Shown here piece by piece: positions 32,808 through 33,853 of a DNA stretch of 33,853 nucleotides (position 1 is the stretch's first letter; every line of letters starts with the position of its first letter). The DNA lies in the NCBI GenBank assembly GCA_020696345.1, contig JAEHCK010000044.1, positions 1 to 33,853 of the forward strand, read 5' to 3'. Below the pieces are notes generated by a model. It was not told the DNA's origin and made no database searches. It worked only from the letters and a program-made list of their open reading frames with translations. Position numbers and translations under genes: made by a program. Source of the stretch: Thermoplasmata archaeon (GTDB lineage Archaea; Thermoplasmatota; Penumbrarchaeia; JAEHCK01).

Positions 32808-33853
32808 CTATTCGATGCCTATGAGACTTGCAAGATTGGTAGTAACCCCATGTCGCAATTTGTGCAGCCCCATGAGAAGAAGAAAGACACAGCCCATACT
32901 GAAATGGTTATGTACCTTCTTTCTACCTTTCACGCGAAGCCCTTTCTGGATGCCCAAATCGTTCTTTAAATGATTGTTTATGGATTCTGCTATTTGACGC
33001 ATGCCTTTGTCTTTCTTCATTGCCTTAGGGTTCTTCTGGGCCCGTTCCATGACAATATTACGATAATATGCACCTACTGGCTCAAGTAGTCGCATTCCTT
33101 CGTTGATAACCCGCTCGCTTTCGAAGAAACGATCCTGTGCGAATCTTTCCACTGTGCTCGGTCGACCTCGTTTGCGCCGTTTTTCCTTGCCCCAGGCACC
33201 CTCAGACAATGCCGTCTGCTACAAAGAACGCCCCTGCTCGACAATATTCTTACCTCTACTTCCGAAAATAGTTTGGGCCACAGCGATATTCTCTAGGGTG
33301 GCATACGTTCCATCCACCCAGTGGTCTTCTACATGTATCCCTAGCTCTTGTAGATGTTCAAGTTGTCCAATAAGGGTATGCCCCTCGCAATCCGTCCCTC
33401 CGATGGTTTCGTTGATTATCGGAAGCCCGGTTGCTCGACAGGTAATGATATCTTCTTTGAGGCCAGTCTTTTTATAGTGTCCGTTGTATTTTCCATCCGG
33501 GTCATTCTCTACGGTCTCGACCATGGTCGCATCCTCTGTGCTTTGTGAACCAAAAACGATCCCATGTTCTTCTGCGATAGGTCGCAATTCCATGACGATC
33601 GCATCGCGTATCTCATCCCAATTAATGCAATGATGGACAAATGTACGGAACTTCTCATAGCTGGGTATCTCTATTTTTCCATCTTCGTCGACAAAACCCA
33701 GTTGTCGTGTTTCGTCCTGATAAGCATAGAAGTAGCGTGGCAATCCACGCCAAGATAACTCCTTCTTTCTTTGAAGCATTATCCCGCGAAAAATCGATAC
33801 TGGTTGATAATGTGGTTTCTTTTTATAGTTCTTTAGAAGAACTGGTTCCAAGA
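32808..33853 (-). pseudogene. DDE transposase (IS4/IS5/IS1182 type), interrupted by in-frame TAG, partial at window edge
   Basis: The frame enters at the window edge and reads a transposase: an N-terminal DUF772-like part (LSWRGLPRYFYAYQDETRQLGF, PSYEKFRTFVHHCIN), first Asp in STEDATM, second Asp in HWVDGTYATLEN. After a TAG at 33219-33221 the same frame continues without shift to the stop at 32808, with the expected third acidic residue in IAESINNHLKND and the KVHNHF...LLLMGLHKL end. So one amber codon is the only visible defect. It may be a decaying copy or, if the host decodes TAG as pyrrolysine (known in some archaeal transposases), a functional gene. TAG ends ahaH, ahaE, ahaC and the STAND gene here, so a plain nonsense mutation is more likely. 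The N-terminus lies outside the window. Confidence 0.8.

Noticed and set aside
33103..33758. Plus-strand open frames opposite the transposase
   Set aside because: They are shadows of the minus-strand transposase frame, which carries the recognisable DDE motifs.
1..33853. CRISPR array
   Set aside because: No regularly spaced identical repeats were seen; the only tandem repeats have two copies.

Overview
The window is archaeal. It carries an A-type (archaeal V/A-type) ATP synthase gene cluster in the order H-I-K-E-C-F-A-B. Starts are preceded either by GGAGG-type Shine-Dalgarno sequences or by TATA boxes about 25 nt upstream (leaderless type). Several regulators are small winged-helix proteins, and a 3-TM protein sits beside a double winged-helix regulator as is common in Euryarchaeota. 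I cannot name the species. A euryarchaeal or Thermoplasmata-like lineage is a reasonable guess, but an Asgard lineage is not excluded.

Layout. (1) Positions 1 to about 8460 are AT-rich and accessory. A tightly packed run of eight small + strand genes starts with a winged-helix gene behind a strong dyad. A 913-aa P-loop NTPase with TPR-like repeats (STAND-type, a candidate defence gene) lies on the minus strand. A divergent unknown gene, two further unknown genes (one winged-helix-like) and a complete tyrosine recombinase follow. I read this as an integrated virus- or plasmid-derived element; its ends are not resolved. (2) 8678-14025 is more GC-rich host-like DNA. It encodes a surface protein with three repeats and a C-terminal membrane anchor, a small membrane protein with its double winged-helix regulator, and a CPBP-family membrane protease with an extra C-terminal domain. 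(3) 14540-23288 is the ATP synthase operon. The rotor subunit K is a double hairpin with one carboxylate and a Na+-type ligand set. Subunit C carries an apparent N-terminal membrane segment. The usual D and G genes are absent after B. A 71-nt palindromic repeat lies upstream. (4) 23289-26649 holds a repeat-rich gene-free stretch and a 910-aa winged helix + NTPase + TPR regulator. (5) 26931-32363, minus strand, encodes a 1518-aa secreted clostripain-family (C11) protease with many Ca2+-binding repeats, and upstream of it a small winged-helix regulator. Both apparent promoters carry the same CAAACTTG dyad next to a TATA box. (6) 32808 to the window end is a DDE transposase on the minus strand, cut by a single in-frame TAG and running off the window edge.

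How it fits together. The ATP synthase block is core metabolism and reads as one transcription unit, apart from modest gaps before E and A. The flanks look like cell-surface and regulatory functions. The left third looks horizontally acquired, with an integrase and a probable defence cargo. The most testable new ideas are the winged-helix/clostripain regulon with shared operators, the STAND NTPase and its divergent neighbour, the predicted Na+-type V-like rotor with an anchored subunit C, and the amber-interrupted transposase.
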